Both the position numbers and the translations under genes were made by a program. Positions 9,188-17,952 of a DNA stretch of 64,000 nucleotides are shown here, one piece after another (the stretch's first letter is position 1; the number at the start of each line of letters is the position of its first letter). Under the pieces are notes generated by a model that was given only the letters and a program-made list of their open reading frames with translations, was not told where the DNA came from and made no database searches. Source of the DNA: Scandinavium hiltneri (GTDB taxonomy: Bacteria; Pseudomonadota; Gammaproteobacteria; Enterobacterales; Enterobacteriaceae); assembly GCF_024764835.1 (NCBI RefSeq), contig NZ_JALIGE010000068.1, positions 1 through 64,000 on the forward strand, read 5' to 3'.

Positions 9188-9216
9188 TGCCCGGCGGCGT
9201 AATGCTTGCCGGGCCT
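9188..9216. repeat. REP element
   Basis: TGCCCGGCGGCGTAATGCTT followed by GCCGGGCC, a single palindromic unit between pepA and holC. Confidence 0.8.
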
Positions 9217-9256
9217 ACACGGTTTGGTTTAAATCCACCACAAGAAGCCCCATATT

Positions 9257-9700
9257 ATGAAGAATGCGACGTTTTACCTGCTCGATAACGAAGACACCGC
9301 CGACGGCTTAAGCGCCGTGGAGCAGCTGGTGTGCGAACTGGCGGCAGACCGCTGGCGGGCGGGGAAGCGCATTCTGGTAGCCTGTGAAGACGAAAAGCAG
9401 GCCATTCGCCTTGATGAGGCGCTGTGGTCACGGCCACCGGAAAGCTTTGTGCCACACAATTTGTCCGGAGAAGGTCCGCGCGGCGGCGCACCGGTGGAAA
9501 TCGCCTGGCCGCAAAAACGTAACAGCAGCCCGCGAGATATCCTGATTAGCCTGCGCGTGAGCTTTGCAGATTTTGCCACCGCTTTCACAGAAGTGATAGA
9601 CTTCGTCCCTCACGAAGATTCTTTAAAACAACTGGCGCGCGATCGCTACAAAGCGTACCGCATGGCTGGTTTTAACCTGAATACGGCAACCTGGAAATAA
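9257..9700 (+). CDS. holC: HolC, DNA polymerase III chi subunit
   Basis: Chi subunit of the clamp-loader complex, 147 residues as in E. coli. It links the loader (through psi, HolD) to single-strand binding protein on the lagging strand. The sequence begins MKNATFYLLDNEDTADGLSA and has the family's conserved AWPQKRNSSPRDILISLR region. Its TAA stop overlaps the ATG of valS by one base, so the two are translationally coupled, the conserved enteric arrangement. Confidence 0.97.
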   Translation: MKNATFYLLDNEDTADGLSAVEQLVCELAADRWRAGKRILVACEDEKQAIRLDEALWSRPPESFVPHNLSGEGPRGGAPVEIAWPQKRNSSPRDILISLRVSFADFATAFTEVIDFVPHEDSLKQLARDRYKAYRMAGFNLNTATWK

Positions 9701-12555
9701 TGGAAAAGACATACAACCCACAAGATATCGAACAGCCGCTCTACGAGCACTGGGAAAAGCAGGGCTATTTCAAACCGAATGGTGATGAAAGCCAGGAAAG
9801 CTTCTGCATCATGATCCCGCCGCCGAACGTCACCGGCAGTTTGCATATGGGTCATGCCTTCCAGCAAACCATCATGGACACCATGATTCGTTACCAGCGT
9901 ATGCAGGGCAAAAACACCCTGTGGCAAGCTGGTACCGATCACGCGGGTATCGCGACCCAGATGGTGGTTGAACGTAAGATTGCCGCTGAAGAAGGTAAAA
10001 CCCGTCACGACTACGGTCGCGATGCCTTTATCGACAAAATCTGGCAGTGGAAAGCAGAATCCGGTGGCACCATTACCCGCCAGATGCGCCGTCTCGGCAA
10101 CTCCGTAGACTGGGAGCGCGAGCGTTTCACTATGGACGAAGGTCTTTCCAATGCCGTGAAAGAAGTCTTCGTTCGCCTGTACAAAGAAGATTTGATTTAT
10201 CGTGGTAAGCGTCTGGTCAACTGGGACCCGAAACTGCGTACCGCGATTTCTGACCTGGAAGTGGAAAACCGCGAGTCTAAAGGCTCGATGTGGCACATCC
10301 GCTATCCGCTGGCCGACGGCGCAAAAACGGCCGACGGTAAAGATTACCTGGTGGTTGCGACTACCCGTCCGGAAACCCTGCTGGGTGATACCGGCGTTGC
10401 CGTAAACCCGGAAGATCCGCGTTATAAAGACTTGATTGGCAAATTCCTGGTACTGCCGCTGGTTAACCGCCGCATTCCAATCGTGGGCGATGAACACGCC
10501 GACATGGAAAAAGGCACCGGCTGCGTGAAAATCACCCCGGCCCACGACTTTAACGACTACGAAGTCGGTAAACGTCACGCCCTGCCGATGATCAACATCC
10601 TGACCTTCGACGGCGATATCCGTGAAAGCGCGCAGGTATTCGACACCAAAGGCGAAGAGTCAGACGTATACGCCGCAGACATCCCGGCTGAATTCCAGAA
10701 GCTGGAGCGTTTTGCCGCGCGTAAAGCGGTGGTTGCAGCCATCGACGCTCTGGGCCTGCTCGAAGAAATCAAACCTCACGATCTGACCGTGCCGTACGGT
10801 GACCGTGGCGGCGTGGTTATCGAACCGATGCTGACCGACCAGTGGTACGTGCGTGCTGACGTACTCGCCAAACCGGCTGTGGAAGCGGTTGAGAACGGTG
10901 ACATCCAGTTTGTACCGAAGCAGTACGAAAACATGTATTTCTCCTGGATGCGCGACATTCAGGACTGGTGTATCTCCCGTCAGCTGTGGTGGGGTCACCG
11001 TATCCCGGCATGGTACGACAACGACGGCAACGTCTACGTGGGCCGCACCGAAGACGAAGTGCGTAAGGATTACAACCTGAGCGCCGACGTTGCGTTGCGC
11101 CAGGACGAAGACGTGCTCGACACCTGGTTCTCCTCCGCGCTGTGGACCTTCTCCACCCTCGGATGGCCGGAGAACACTGATGCGCTGCGTCAGTTCCACC
11201 CAACCAGCGTGATGGTTTCCGGCTTCGACATCATCTTCTTCTGGATTGCCCGCATGGTAATGATGACCATGCACTTCATCAAAGATGAAGACGGCAAGCC
11301 GCAGATCCCGTTCAAGACCATCTACATGACCGGTCTGATCCGTGATGACGAAGGCCAGAAGATGTCCAAATCCAAGGGCAACGTCATTGACCCACTGGAT
11401 ATGGTCGACGGGATTTCGCTGGCAGACCTGCTGGAGAAACGTACCGGCAACATGATGCAGCCGCAGCTGGCAGAGAAAATCGCCAGGCGCACCGAGAAGC
11501 AATTCCCGGACGGCATTGAGCCGCACGGCACCGACGCCCTGCGTTTCACCCTGGCGGCGCTGGCCTCTACCGGTCGAGACATCAACTGGGACATGAAGCG
11601 CCTGGAAGGTTACCGTAACTTCTGTAACAAGCTGTGGAACGCCAGCCGCTTTGTGCTGATGAACACCGAAGACCAGGATTGCGGCTTCAACGGCGGTGAA
11701 ATGACGCTGTCGTTGGCGGATCGCTGGATCCTCGCCGAATTCAACCAGACCATCAAAGCGTACCGTGACGCGCTGGACAACTTCCGCTTCGATATCGCCG
11801 CAGGCATCCTGTACGAGTTCACCTGGAACCAGTTCTGCGACTGGTATCTGGAGTTGACCAAACCAGTAATGACCGGCGGTTCTGAAGCAGAACTGCGCGG
11901 CACTCGCCATACGCTGGTGACGGTGCTGGAAGGTCTGCTGCGTATTGCGCACCCAATCATTCCATTCATCACCGAAACCATCTGGCAGCGAGTGAAGGTT
12001 ATCGCCGGTATTTCCGCCGACACCATCATGCTGCAGCCGTTCCCGGCGTTCGATGCCGCGCAGGTGGATGAAGCCGCGGCTTCTGATACCGAATGGCTGA
12101 AGCAGGCAATCATCGCGGTGCGTAACGTTCGCGCTGAAATGAACATCTCCCCGGGTAAACCGCTGGATCTGCTGCTGCGCGGCTGCAGTAAAGATGCGGA
12201 GCGTCGTGTGAACGACAACCGCAGCTTCCTGCAAACGCTGGCGCGTCTGGAAAGCATCACCGTGCTGGCTGCCGATGACAAAGGTCCGGTTTCCGTGACC
12301 AAAATTATCGACGGCGCTGAGCTGCTGATCCCAATGGCTGGCCTCATCAACAAAGAAGATGAGCTGGCGCGTCTGGCGAAAGAAGTGGCGAAAATCGAAG
12401 GTGAGATTGGCCGCATCGAAGGCAAGCTGTCCAACGAAGGTTTCGTGGCGCGTGCCCCGGAAGCCGTTATCGCCAAAGAGCGCGAGAAGCTGGACGGTTA
12501 CGCAGAAGCGAAAGCCAAGCTGATTGAGCAGCAGGCTGTTATCGCTGCGCTGTAA
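9700..12555 (+). CDS. valS: ValS, valyl-tRNA synthetase
   Basis: Class Ia aminoacyl-tRNA synthetase of 951 residues, which charges tRNA-Val with valine and edits misactivated threonine. The HIGH-type motif is seen in PPNVTGSLHMGHAF (near residue 42) and the KMSKS loop in GQKMSKSKGN (about 552-561). The editing CP1 domain lies between them, with TTRPETLLGDT. A C-terminal coiled-coil arm follows (about 880-951). It is the distal gene of holC-valS. Confidence 0.98.
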   Translation: MEKTYNPQDIEQPLYEHWEKQGYFKPNGDESQESFCIMIPPPNVTGSLHMGHAFQQTIMDTMIRYQRMQGKNTLWQAGTDHAGIATQMVVERKIAAEEGKTRHDYGRDAFIDKIWQWKAESGGTITRQMRRLGNSVDWERERFTMDEGLSNAVKEVFVRLYKEDLIYRGKRLVNWDPKLRTAISDLEVENRESKGSMWHIRYPLADGAKTADGKDYLVVATTRPETLLGDTGVAVNPEDPRYKDLIGKFLVLPLVNRRIPIVGDEHADMEKGTGCVKITPAHDFNDYEVGKRHALPMINILTFDGDIRESAQVFDTKGEESDVYAADIPAEFQKLERFAARKAVVAAIDALGLLEEIKPHDLTVPYGDRGGVVIEPMLTDQWYVRADVLAKPAVEAVENGDIQFVPKQYENMYFSWMRDIQDWCISRQLWWGHRIPAWYDNDGNVYVGRTEDEVRKDYNLSADVALRQDEDVLDTWFSSALWTFSTLGWPENTDALRQFHPTSVMVSGFDIIFFWIARMVMMTMHFIKDEDGKPQIPFKTIYMTGLIRDDEGQKMSKSKGNVIDPLDMVDGISLADLLEKRTGNMMQPQLAEKIARRTEKQFPDGIEPHGTDALRFTLAALASTGRDINWDMKRLEGYRNFCNKLWNASRFVLMNTEDQDCGFNGGEMTLSLADRWILAEFNQTIKAYRDALDNFRFDIAAGILYEFTWNQFCDWYLELTKPVMTGGSEAELRGTRHTLVTVLEGLLRIAHPIIPFITETIWQRVKVIAGISADTIMLQPFPAFDAAQVDEAAASDTEWLKQAIIAVRNVRAEMNISPGKPLDLLLRGCSKDAERRVNDNRSFLQTLARLESITVLAADDKGPVSVTKIIDGAELLIPMAGLINKEDELARLAKEVAKIEGEIGRIEGKLSNEGFVARAPEAVIAKEREKLDGYAEAKAKLIEQQAVIAAL

Positions 12556-12563
12556 TACCTCAA

Positions 12564-12589
12564 CCCCTCACGCGGCTACGCGTGAGGGG
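12564..12589 (+). terminator. Hairpin after valS
   Basis: CCCCTCACGCG, four loop bases, CGCGTGAGGGG: an 11-bp perfect stem starting 9 bases after the valS stop. No clear T-tract follows, so it may act as a weak or Rho-assisted terminator or as an mRNA-stabilising end. Confidence 0.6.
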
Positions 12590-12676
12590 CCTCCTCCCTG
12601 AAAACTCCTCGCTTGCGCTGCTTTTTCTGCAATGCTATTAACTGCGTTAACTGTTCTTTTTTTCATGAGTAATGCT

Positions 12677-13180
12677 ATGAACGTGCTGACCGAAGCCGCA
12701 ACGACGTTGCGTCGAATGACGACATTGGACAACCCCGCTATCGCCCGCGTCATTCGCCAGGTCTCCGCCGAATACGGCCTCACTGCCGATAAAGGCTATA
12801 CCGTTGCTGACCCGAACCTGGACGAGCTGTATCAGCTCTACAGCCAGCCTGGGCACGCTTATTGGGTGATTGAGCAAGACGGTAAAGTGGTGGGCGGTGG
12901 CGGTGTCGCGCCACTGACGTGCAGCGAGCCCGATATTTGTGAACTGCAAAAAATGTATTTTCTGCCTGAAGCTCGCGGAAAAGGATTAGCCAAGAAACTG
13001 GCGCTGCTGGCAATGGATCACGCCCGTGAGCACGGGTTTACCCGCTGCTATCTGGAAACCACCGCCTTTCTTAAAGAAGCCATTGCGCTGTATGAGCATC
13101 TCGGCTTTGAGCATATCGATGGCCCGCTCGGTTGTACCGGCCACGTCGACTGCGAAGTGCGGATGTTGAAAACGCTTTAG
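12677..13180 (+). CDS. yjgM: YjgM, GNAT-family N-acetyltransferase
   Basis: GNAT acetyltransferase of 167 residues, the length of E. coli YjgM. The acetyl-CoA pyrophosphate loop is LPEARGKGLAKKL (about 98-110), preceded by the beta4 strand ICELQKMYF; the C-terminal half has FLKEAIALYEHLGFEHI, the usual GNAT ending. The natural acceptor is not established. The start is chosen at MNVLTEAA by comparison with E. coli; an in-frame ATG at 12665 is also possible, and neither has a strong Shine-Dalgarno sequence. It is convergent with miaE. Confidence 0.9.
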   Translation: MNVLTEAATTLRRMTTLDNPAIARVIRQVSAEYGLTADKGYTVADPNLDELYQLYSQPGHAYWVIEQDGKVVGGGGVAPLTCSEPDICELQKMYFLPEARGKGLAKKLALLAMDHAREHGFTRCYLETTAFLKEAIALYEHLGFEHIDGPLGCTGHVDCEVRMLKTL

Positions 13181-13189
13181 TACGTTTTG

Positions 13190-13210
13190 GTGCGGGATTC
13201 TCCCCCGCAC
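13190..13210. terminator. Hairpin between convergent yjgM and miaE
   Basis: GTGCGGG and CCCGCAC flank a 7-base loop 9 bases after the yjgM stop. There is no T-tract, so assignment as a terminator is tentative. Confidence 0.4.
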
Positions 13211-13221
13211 CCTGCCCTCTG

Positions 13222-13989
13222 TCACGCCGTGTGAGAGGGTATCCCGCTATGGAAACGAAACTCTGCATCTGGCGTCGAAATCAGCGCCGCTTCCACTACC
13301 CCGAAATGTCGCACGCGCGGGGTGATATCGTCGTCTGACACCTGCTGAGCCAGCGCCAGATAATCCTGATAATGCCGCGCCTCAGAGCGCAGCAGCGACA
13401 GATAAAACCTCTGCAAATCATCATCCAGATACGGCGCCAGCGCGGCAAAACGCTCGCAGGATCGCGCCTCGATGTACGCCCCGCAAATCAGCTTGTCGAT
13501 AAGCGTCAGCGGTTCGTGAGTGCGCACTTCCTTGAGCATACCTTTGGCGTAGCGGCTGGCGGTTATCTTCACGTACGGAATGTCCCGCGCAGTCATGATT
13601 TCCCGCACCTGCCAGAAGTGATGCAGTTCTTCTTTGATGAGCAGCACCATGCTATCAATGAGCTGTCGGCCCCAGACATCATCGGTCTTCGGCATTACGC
13701 TTTTACCAATCTGCTTTTGCAAGGCGGCAAAATCAGGCTCCGGGCCACCACGAAACGCAAAGGCTTCGTACGGCTGCAGCCACGCCAGCAATACATCCGC
13801 CCCGTCTTTATCGGCGACGTATTTGCGTACCAATAGCATAGCGGTCTGCGCGGCTTTCAGCTCGCACACCAGATGGTCAGTCAGCAACAGAGGAAGGTGT
13901 TCAGGGGAACGGGCCTGGTGTATCCACGCCTGCGGCGTAGGGCACTGGAGAAAGGTTAAAACAGGAGCGAGTATTTGCGGGTAATGCAT
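13222..13989 (-). CDS. miaE: MiaE, tRNA-(2-methylthio-N6-isopentenyl)adenosine hydroxylase
   Basis: Di-iron monooxygenase of 255 residues that uses oxygen to hydroxylate the isopentenyl group of ms2i6A37 in tRNAs, giving ms2io6A. Ferritin-like iron ligands are seen in IKEELHHFWQ, EARSCERF and SEARHYQDYL. The gene is known from Salmonella and other enterics and is absent from E. coli, which helps place the organism. The start at 13989 (MHYPQILAPVL) matches the family; the frame continues nine codons upstream. It follows rraB on the same strand, with a terminator-like hairpin between. Confidence 0.93.
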   Translation of the reverse strand: MHYPQILAPVLTFLQCPTPQAWIHQARSPEHLPLLLTDHLVCELKAAQTAMLLVRKYVADKDGADVLLAWLQPYEAFAFRGGPEPDFAALQKQIGKSVMPKTDDVWGRQLIDSMVLLIKEELHHFWQVREIMTARDIPYVKITASRYAKGMLKEVRTHEPLTLIDKLICGAYIEARSCERFAALAPYLDDDLQRFYLSLLRSEARHYQDYLALAQQVSDDDITPRVRHFGVVEAALISTPDAEFRFHSGIPSHTA

Positions 13990-14024
13990 GTGCCTTGTTC
14001 GGTCTCTTATAGACATACTCTACA

Positions 14025-14052
14025 TAAAATGCGACAGCAGGCGCTGCCGCAT
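14025..14052 (-). terminator. Terminator of rraB
   Basis: On the minus strand GCGGCAGC, a short loop, GCTGTCGC is followed by ATTTTAT, just after the rraB stop codon and ahead of miaE. It is a plausible intrinsic terminator with a modest T-tract. Confidence 0.6.
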
Positions 14053-14062
14053 CCGTTATGAC

Positions 14063-14488
14063 TTAGTGGCGAACGCCATCGTCGTCTTCGTCGATCTCGT
14101 CTTCGTCATCACCTTCTTCGCCTTCACCGTTCGGATCTTCGAAGTAGGTTCCCCAGCCGTCATATTCCACGCCAAACTTCTCAGCGAGGTTCATCAGCTG
14201 TTCAACCTGTGAATCGATGAGCTCTGGGTTCAGGGCACATTCGCTGAGTGCGTCGCAGCAGATAACCACTTCGCCGCCCTCTTCCACTTCCAGCTCTTCC
14301 GGCTCGGTCACTTCGTAACCCAGTTTGAAGACTTCAACCGCCACTTTCTCAAGCGTTTCAAAATCGTCCGCAGAGAAATGGTGCTCGATGGTGTACAGCG
14401 CGTCCGGATCGCTGCCATCATCAAGTAACTCTTCAATAATCAGACGCGTCTCTTCACGCTGCTCTTCCAGGTGCTCCGGGTTTGCCAT
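14063..14488 (-). CDS. rraB: RraB, RNase E activity regulator
   Basis: Small acidic protein of 141 residues that in E. coli binds the C-terminal scaffold of RNase E and reduces cleavage of a subset of transcripts. It starts MANPEHLEEQREETRLIIEE and ends in a strongly acidic tail (GEEGDDEDEIDEDDD). A longer frame begins at 14530, but the start at 14488 fits the family. It is divergent from argI, and their promoters share 163 bases. Confidence 0.95.
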   Translation of the reverse strand: MANPEHLEEQREETRLIIEELLDDGSDPDALYTIEHHFSADDFETLEKVAVEVFKLGYEVTEPEELEVEEGGEVVICCDALSECALNPELIDSQVEQLMNLAEKFGVEYDGWGTYFEDPNGEGEEGDDEDEIDEDDDGVRH

Positions 14489-14585
14489 AGCTCGTTCCTC
14501 ATGATGTGCGGCAGATACTTCTATTTTCACATACCGCAGTCAATGCCTCCACCTTTCCGAGAAAGAATTGTGAAACGGGGTTGCA

Positions 14586-14623
14586 AATGAATATTCATAC
14601 ATATAAATTGAATTTTAATTCAA
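14586..14623 (+). promoter_or_regulatory. Tandem ARG boxes (ArgR operator) of argI
   Basis: Two 18-bp imperfect palindromes, AATGAATATTCATACATA (14586-14603) and AATTGAATTTTAATTCAA (14606-14623), match the ArgR consensus and its usual two- to three-base spacing. They lie about 30 to 65 bases before the argI start, where the arginine-bound ArgR hexamer would block the promoter. Confidence 0.93.
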
Positions 14624-14651
14624 TAAATGGCTTGAGCCATGAGAGGAAAAT

Positions 14652-15659
14652 ATGTCTGCGTTATACCAGAACCATTTTTTGAAATTACTGGATTTTACCC
14701 CTGCGCAACTCACTCACCTGCTGGCGCTGGCCGCACAGCTGAAAGCCGATAAAAAAAGCGGCAACGAAGTGCAAAAACTGACCGGCAAAAACATCGCGCT
14801 CATCTTCGAAAAAGACTCGACCCGTACCCGATGCTCTTTCGAAGTTGCCGCATACGATCAGGGAGCACGCGTCACTTACCTCGGCCCAAGCGGCAGCCAG
14901 ATTGGCCACAAAGAATCGATTAAAGACACCGCCCGGGTGCTGGGTCGGATGTATGACGGCATTCAATATCGCGGCCACGGTCAGGAAGTCGTTGAAACCC
15001 TGGCGCAATATGCAGGCGTTCCGGTGTGGAATGGCCTGACCAACGAGTTCCACCCAACCCAGCTGTTGGCCGATTTGCTGACCATGCAGGAACACCTGCC
15101 GGGCAAAGCGTTCAATGAGATGACGCTGGTATATGCGGGCGATGCGCGCAATAACATGGGTAATTCGATGCTCGAAGCAGCGGCGTTGACAGGGCTGGAT
15201 TTACGCCTGGTGGCCCCGCAAAGCTGCTGGCCGGATGCAAGCCTGGTCGCGGAATGCAAAGCGCTGGCGCAGAAGAATGGCGGTGATATCACCCTGACGG
15301 AAGATGTCGCTGCGGGCGTGAAAGACGCCGATTTCATCTATACCGATGTGTGGGTGTCGATGGGCGAAGCAAAGTCAAAATGGGCCGAACGTATCGGGCT
15401 GCTGCGTGACTACCAGGTGAATAAAAACATGCTGGCGCTGACCGGCAATCCACAGGTGAAGTTCCTGCACTGCCTGCCCGCCTTCCATGATGATGAGACC
15501 ACGCTCGGAAAGCAGATGGCCGAAGAGTACGGTTTACACGGTGGGATGGAGGTCACAGACGAGGTATTCGAGTCGGATGCGAGCATTGTTTTCGATCAGG
15601 CCGAGAACCGAATGCACACCATTAAAGCGGTGATGGTAGCGACGCTGGCACAGGCTTGA
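14652..15659 (+). CDS. argI: Ornithine carbamoyltransferase
   Basis: Anabolic ornithine transcarbamylase of 335 residues, which makes citrulline from ornithine and carbamoyl phosphate in arginine synthesis. The carbamoyl-phosphate loop FEKDSTRTRCSFE (about 53-65) and the ornithine-binding FLHCLPAFHD (near 271-280) are intact, with EFHPTQ between. Locus and orientation correspond to E. coli argI; many related genomes name the single copy argF. Tandem ARG boxes upstream indicate repression by ArgR. It is followed by a BIME. Confidence 0.96.
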   Translation: MSALYQNHFLKLLDFTPAQLTHLLALAAQLKADKKSGNEVQKLTGKNIALIFEKDSTRTRCSFEVAAYDQGARVTYLGPSGSQIGHKESIKDTARVLGRMYDGIQYRGHGQEVVETLAQYAGVPVWNGLTNEFHPTQLLADLLTMQEHLPGKAFNEMTLVYAGDARNNMGNSMLEAAALTGLDLRLVAPQSCWPDASLVAECKALAQKNGGDITLTEDVAAGVKDADFIYTDVWVSMGEAKSKWAERIGLLRDYQVNKNMLALTGNPQVKFLHCLPAFHDDETTLGKQMAEEYGLHGGMEVTDEVFESDASIVFDQAENRMHTIKAVMVATLAQA

Positions 15660-15668
15660 TCCCCTGGA

Positions 15669-15745
15669 TATGCCCGGCGGCGCGTTGCTTGCCGGGCCGA
15701 CAAACGTTCGTACACCCGGTCAGCGCAGCAGCGCCACCGGGCATC
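15669..15745. repeat. BIME after argI
   Basis: TGCCCGGCGGCGCGTTGCTT with GCCGGGCC, then an inverse unit ending GCGCCACCGGGCAT: two REP-like palindromic units between the convergent argI and yjgK genes. Confidence 0.75.
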
Positions 15746-15755
15746 AAACCAACGA

Positions 15756-16208
15756 TTATTCAAGCAACATCTTCACCACCGCCTTGCGCACTTTCGCAGG
15801 TGTGCCCACGGCGCACAGCGGTTTATGCACTTCGCCGGGGTAAAACACCACGAAATCGCCTTCGCTCAGCACCACGGTTTTTTCCTGCACACCTTCCGGC
15901 AGAAACGCGATGTCTTTATCGGCCAGCCAGTCGGTGTCCGGCTTGCCCGCGGGCTGCGTGCTAAACGTCATCCCTTCCTGGCCTTTGAGAATGATTTGAA
16001 TATCGAGATATTTCGCATGATATTCCGCACGACGCTCCGCAAACGGCTCAGTGCTGTCTTCTGAGATCAGATAAAACAGACGGTTACCGTCGATATCGTG
16101 TTTCCCAGTCGGCGTCGCGTCGGTGACGTGCGCCTTAACGTGTTCGATAGCCTGACGCAGTTCCAGCGGCAGCCAACCATGCAGATGATAAATATTTCCG
16201 GCGATCAT
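15756..16208 (-). CDS. yjgK: YjgK, YhcH/YjgK/YiaL family cupin
   Basis: Protein of 150 residues of the YhcH/YjgK/YiaL (DUF386) family, a beta-jellyroll related to the EbgC subunit of evolved beta-galactosidase and thought to act on sugars. Conserved parts are YHAKYLDIQIILKGQE and the metal-type cluster EGDFVVFYPGEVHKP near the end. The start at 16208 (MIAGNIYHLHG) follows a GGAGG site; four further codons upstream are open. The substrate is unknown. Confidence 0.9.
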   Translation of the reverse strand: MIAGNIYHLHGWLPLELRQAIEHVKAHVTDATPTGKHDIDGNRLFYLISEDSTEPFAERRAEYHAKYLDIQIILKGQEGMTFSTQPAGKPDTDWLADKDIAFLPEGVQEKTVVLSEGDFVVFYPGEVHKPLCAVGTPAKVRKAVVKMLLE

Positions 16209-16350
16209 AAAAGCCTCCAAATATAAAACAACGTTTCATTTTAAATTTTTATACGCGCAATCACCGGGCCACACCACTCCTTTTTTAGGGATATTTGCAC
16301 TGACGCAGGATCTTTTGAGGCAAACGTTTTCCTGTCTGTGAACGAATCGC

Positions 16351-16391
16351 TTGAATCCCACGCTTAGCTGCGTATAATGCCAGCCGATTTG
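16351..16391 (+). promoter_or_regulatory. pyrLBI promoter with UTP-sensitive start region
   Basis: TTGAAT (16351-16356) and perfect TATAAT (16373-16378) are separated by 16 bases. The likely start lies at the A of GATTTGCC (about 16387). In E. coli the pyrBI start AATTTG allows UTP-dependent reiterative transcription at the three T residues; here the three T residues are kept but the flanking bases differ slightly. Confidence 0.8.
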
Positions 16392-16403
16392 CCGGGAGGA
16401 AGC

Positions 16404-16541
16404 ATGGTCAACTGCGTTCGACATTCTGTCTTACCGCGTCTGAAAACAGACGCTGGCCTGCCGTTTTTCTCCCGTTGCATCACCCCATTCAAGAAGCCCC
16501 TTTTTAAGGGGCTTTTTTTTTGCCCAGGCGTCAGGAGATAA
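16404..16541 (+). CDS. pyrL: PyrL, pyrBI operon leader peptide
   Basis: A 45-codon open frame starts at ATG 16404 after a GGGAGGA site and ends at TAA 16539-16541, three bases before the pyrB start. It begins MVNCVRHSVLPRLKTDAGLP and ends FFCPGVRR, clearly the PyrL leader known from E. coli. Translation through the attenuator hairpin couples ribosome position to RNA polymerase pausing at U-rich stretches: when UTP is low, the ribosome stays close and prevents termination. Confidence 0.95.
   Translation: MVNCVRHSVLPRLKTDAGLPFFSRCITPFKKPLFKGLFFCPGVRR
16494..16520 (+). terminator. pyrBI attenuator
   Basis: AAGCCCC, a short T/A loop, AGGGGCTT, then a run of eight to nine T: a strong intrinsic terminator inside the pyrL frame, 24 bases before the pyrB start. 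This is the known UTP-responsive attenuator of the operon. Confidence 0.95.
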
Positions 16542-16543
16542 CC

Positions 16544-17479
16544 ATGGCTAATCCGCTATATCAAAAACATATCATTTCCATAAACGATCTCAGCCGCGAA
16601 GACCTCGAACTGGTGCTGACGACTGCCGCCAAACTGAAAGCGCATCCACAGCCGGAGTTGCTAAAGCATAAGGTTATCGCCAGCTGCTTCTTTGAAGCCT
16701 CTACCCGCACCCGTCTGTCGTTTGAAACCTCGATGCATCGCCTCGGTGCCAGCGTGGTCGGCTTCTCAGACAGCGCCAACACCTCACTGGGCAAAAAAGG
16801 CGAAACGCTGGCCGACACCATTTCCGTTATCAGTACCTACGTGGACGCGATTGTGATGCGCCACCCGCAGGAAGGCGCGGCGCGTCTGGCGACCGAGTTT
16901 TCCGGCATCGTGCCCATCCTCAACGCCGGTGACGGTGCCAACCAGCATCCGACGCAAACCCTGCTCGACCTGTTCACCATTCAGGAAACTCAGGGCCGTC
17001 TGGAAAACGTAAGCATCGCGATGGTCGGCGACCTGAAATATGGCCGCACCGTGCATTCTCTGACCCAGGCGCTGGCGAAGTTTAACGGTAACCGTTTCTA
17101 CTTTATCGCCCCGGACGCGCTGGCGATGCCGCAGTACATTCTCGATATGCTCGACGAAAAAGGCATTGCCTGGAGCCTGCACGGCACCATTGAAGAGGTG
17201 ATGGCGGAAGTGGATATTCTGTATATGACTCGCGTGCAGAAAGAGCGTCTGGACCCGTCCGAGTACGCCAACGTGAAAGCACAGTTTGTCCTGCGGGCGG
17301 CAGATCTCGAAGGTGCGCGCAGCAACATGAAGGTACTGCACCCGCTGCCTCGCATTGATGAAATCACTACCGATGTCGATAAAACGCCGCACGCCTGGTA
17401 CTTCCAGCAGGCCGGGAACGGCATCTTCGCGCGCCAGGCGTTACTGGCGCTGGTTTTGAACAGCGACCTGGCACTGTAA
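16544..17479 (+). CDS. pyrB: PyrB, aspartate carbamoyltransferase catalytic chain
   Basis: Catalytic chain of 311 residues, the E. coli length. It joins carbamoyl phosphate and aspartate in the first committed step of pyrimidine synthesis and assembles as two trimers with PyrI dimers. The loops FEASTRTRLSFE (about 50-61) and LGKKGETLADT (the mobile 80s loop), HPTQ, and the C-terminal HPLPR of the aspartate domain are all intact. The start at 16544 (MANPLYQKH) matches E. coli; an upstream TTG reading is not needed. Confidence 0.98.
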   Translation: MANPLYQKHIISINDLSREDLELVLTTAAKLKAHPQPELLKHKVIASCFFEASTRTRLSFETSMHRLGASVVGFSDSANTSLGKKGETLADTISVISTYVDAIVMRHPQEGAARLATEFSGIVPILNAGDGANQHPTQTLLDLFTIQETQGRLENVSIAMVGDLKYGRTVHSLTQALAKFNGNRFYFIAPDALAMPQYILDMLDEKGIAWSLHGTIEEVMAEVDILYMTRVQKERLDPSEYANVKAQFVLRAADLEGARSNMKVLHPLPRIDEITTDVDKTPHAWYFQQAGNGIFARQALLALVLNSDLAL

Positions 17480-17490
17480 GGGGAATGACG

Positions 17491-17952
17491 ATGACACACG
17501 ATAATAAACTTCAGGTAGAAGCCATCAAACGTGGCACGGTGATTGACCATATCCCGGCACAAATCGGCTTTAAGCTGCTGACGCTGTTCAAACTGACCGA
17601 AACCGACCAGCGCATCACCATCGGCCTGAACCTGCCATCCGGCGAAATGGGCCGTAAAGATTTGATTAAGATTGAGAACACTTTCCTGACCGACGAGCAG
17701 GTCAACCAGCTGTCGCTGTATGCGCCACAGGCCACGGTGAACCGCATCGACGAATATGAAGTCGTAGGCAAGTCACGCCCTAGCCTGCCGGAGCGTATCG
17801 AAAACGTGCTGGTGTGCCCGAACAGCAATTGCATCAGCCACGCGGAACCGGTTTCATCGAGCTTTAGCGTCAAAAAGCGCGCCGACGATATCGCCCTGAA
17901 GTGCAAATACTGTGAAAAAGAGTTCTCTCATACTGTGGTATTGGCCAACTAA
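17491..17952 (+). CDS. pyrI: PyrI, aspartate carbamoyltransferase regulatory chain
   Basis: Regulatory chain of 153 residues that binds CTP/UTP (inhibitors) and ATP (activator). The N-terminal allosteric domain starts MTHDNKLQVEAIKRGTVIDH. The C-terminal zinc domain has CPNSNC (around 109-114) and CKYC (around 138-141), the four zinc cysteines that contact PyrB. It begins 11 bases after pyrB in the same operon. The ATG at 17491 is preferred over one two codons upstream. Confidence 0.98.
   Translation: MTHDNKLQVEAIKRGTVIDHIPAQIGFKLLTLFKLTETDQRITIGLNLPSGEMGRKDLIKIENTFLTDEQVNQLSLYAPQATVNRIDEYEVVGKSRPSLPERIENVLVCPNSNCISHAEPVSSSFSVKKRADDIALKCKYCEKEFSHTVVLAN

Noticed and set aside
10660..12234. 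A 524-codon minus-strand frame opposite valS
   Set aside because: ValS motifs are intact on the plus strand. The antisense translation shows no family features and the composition of a shadow frame.
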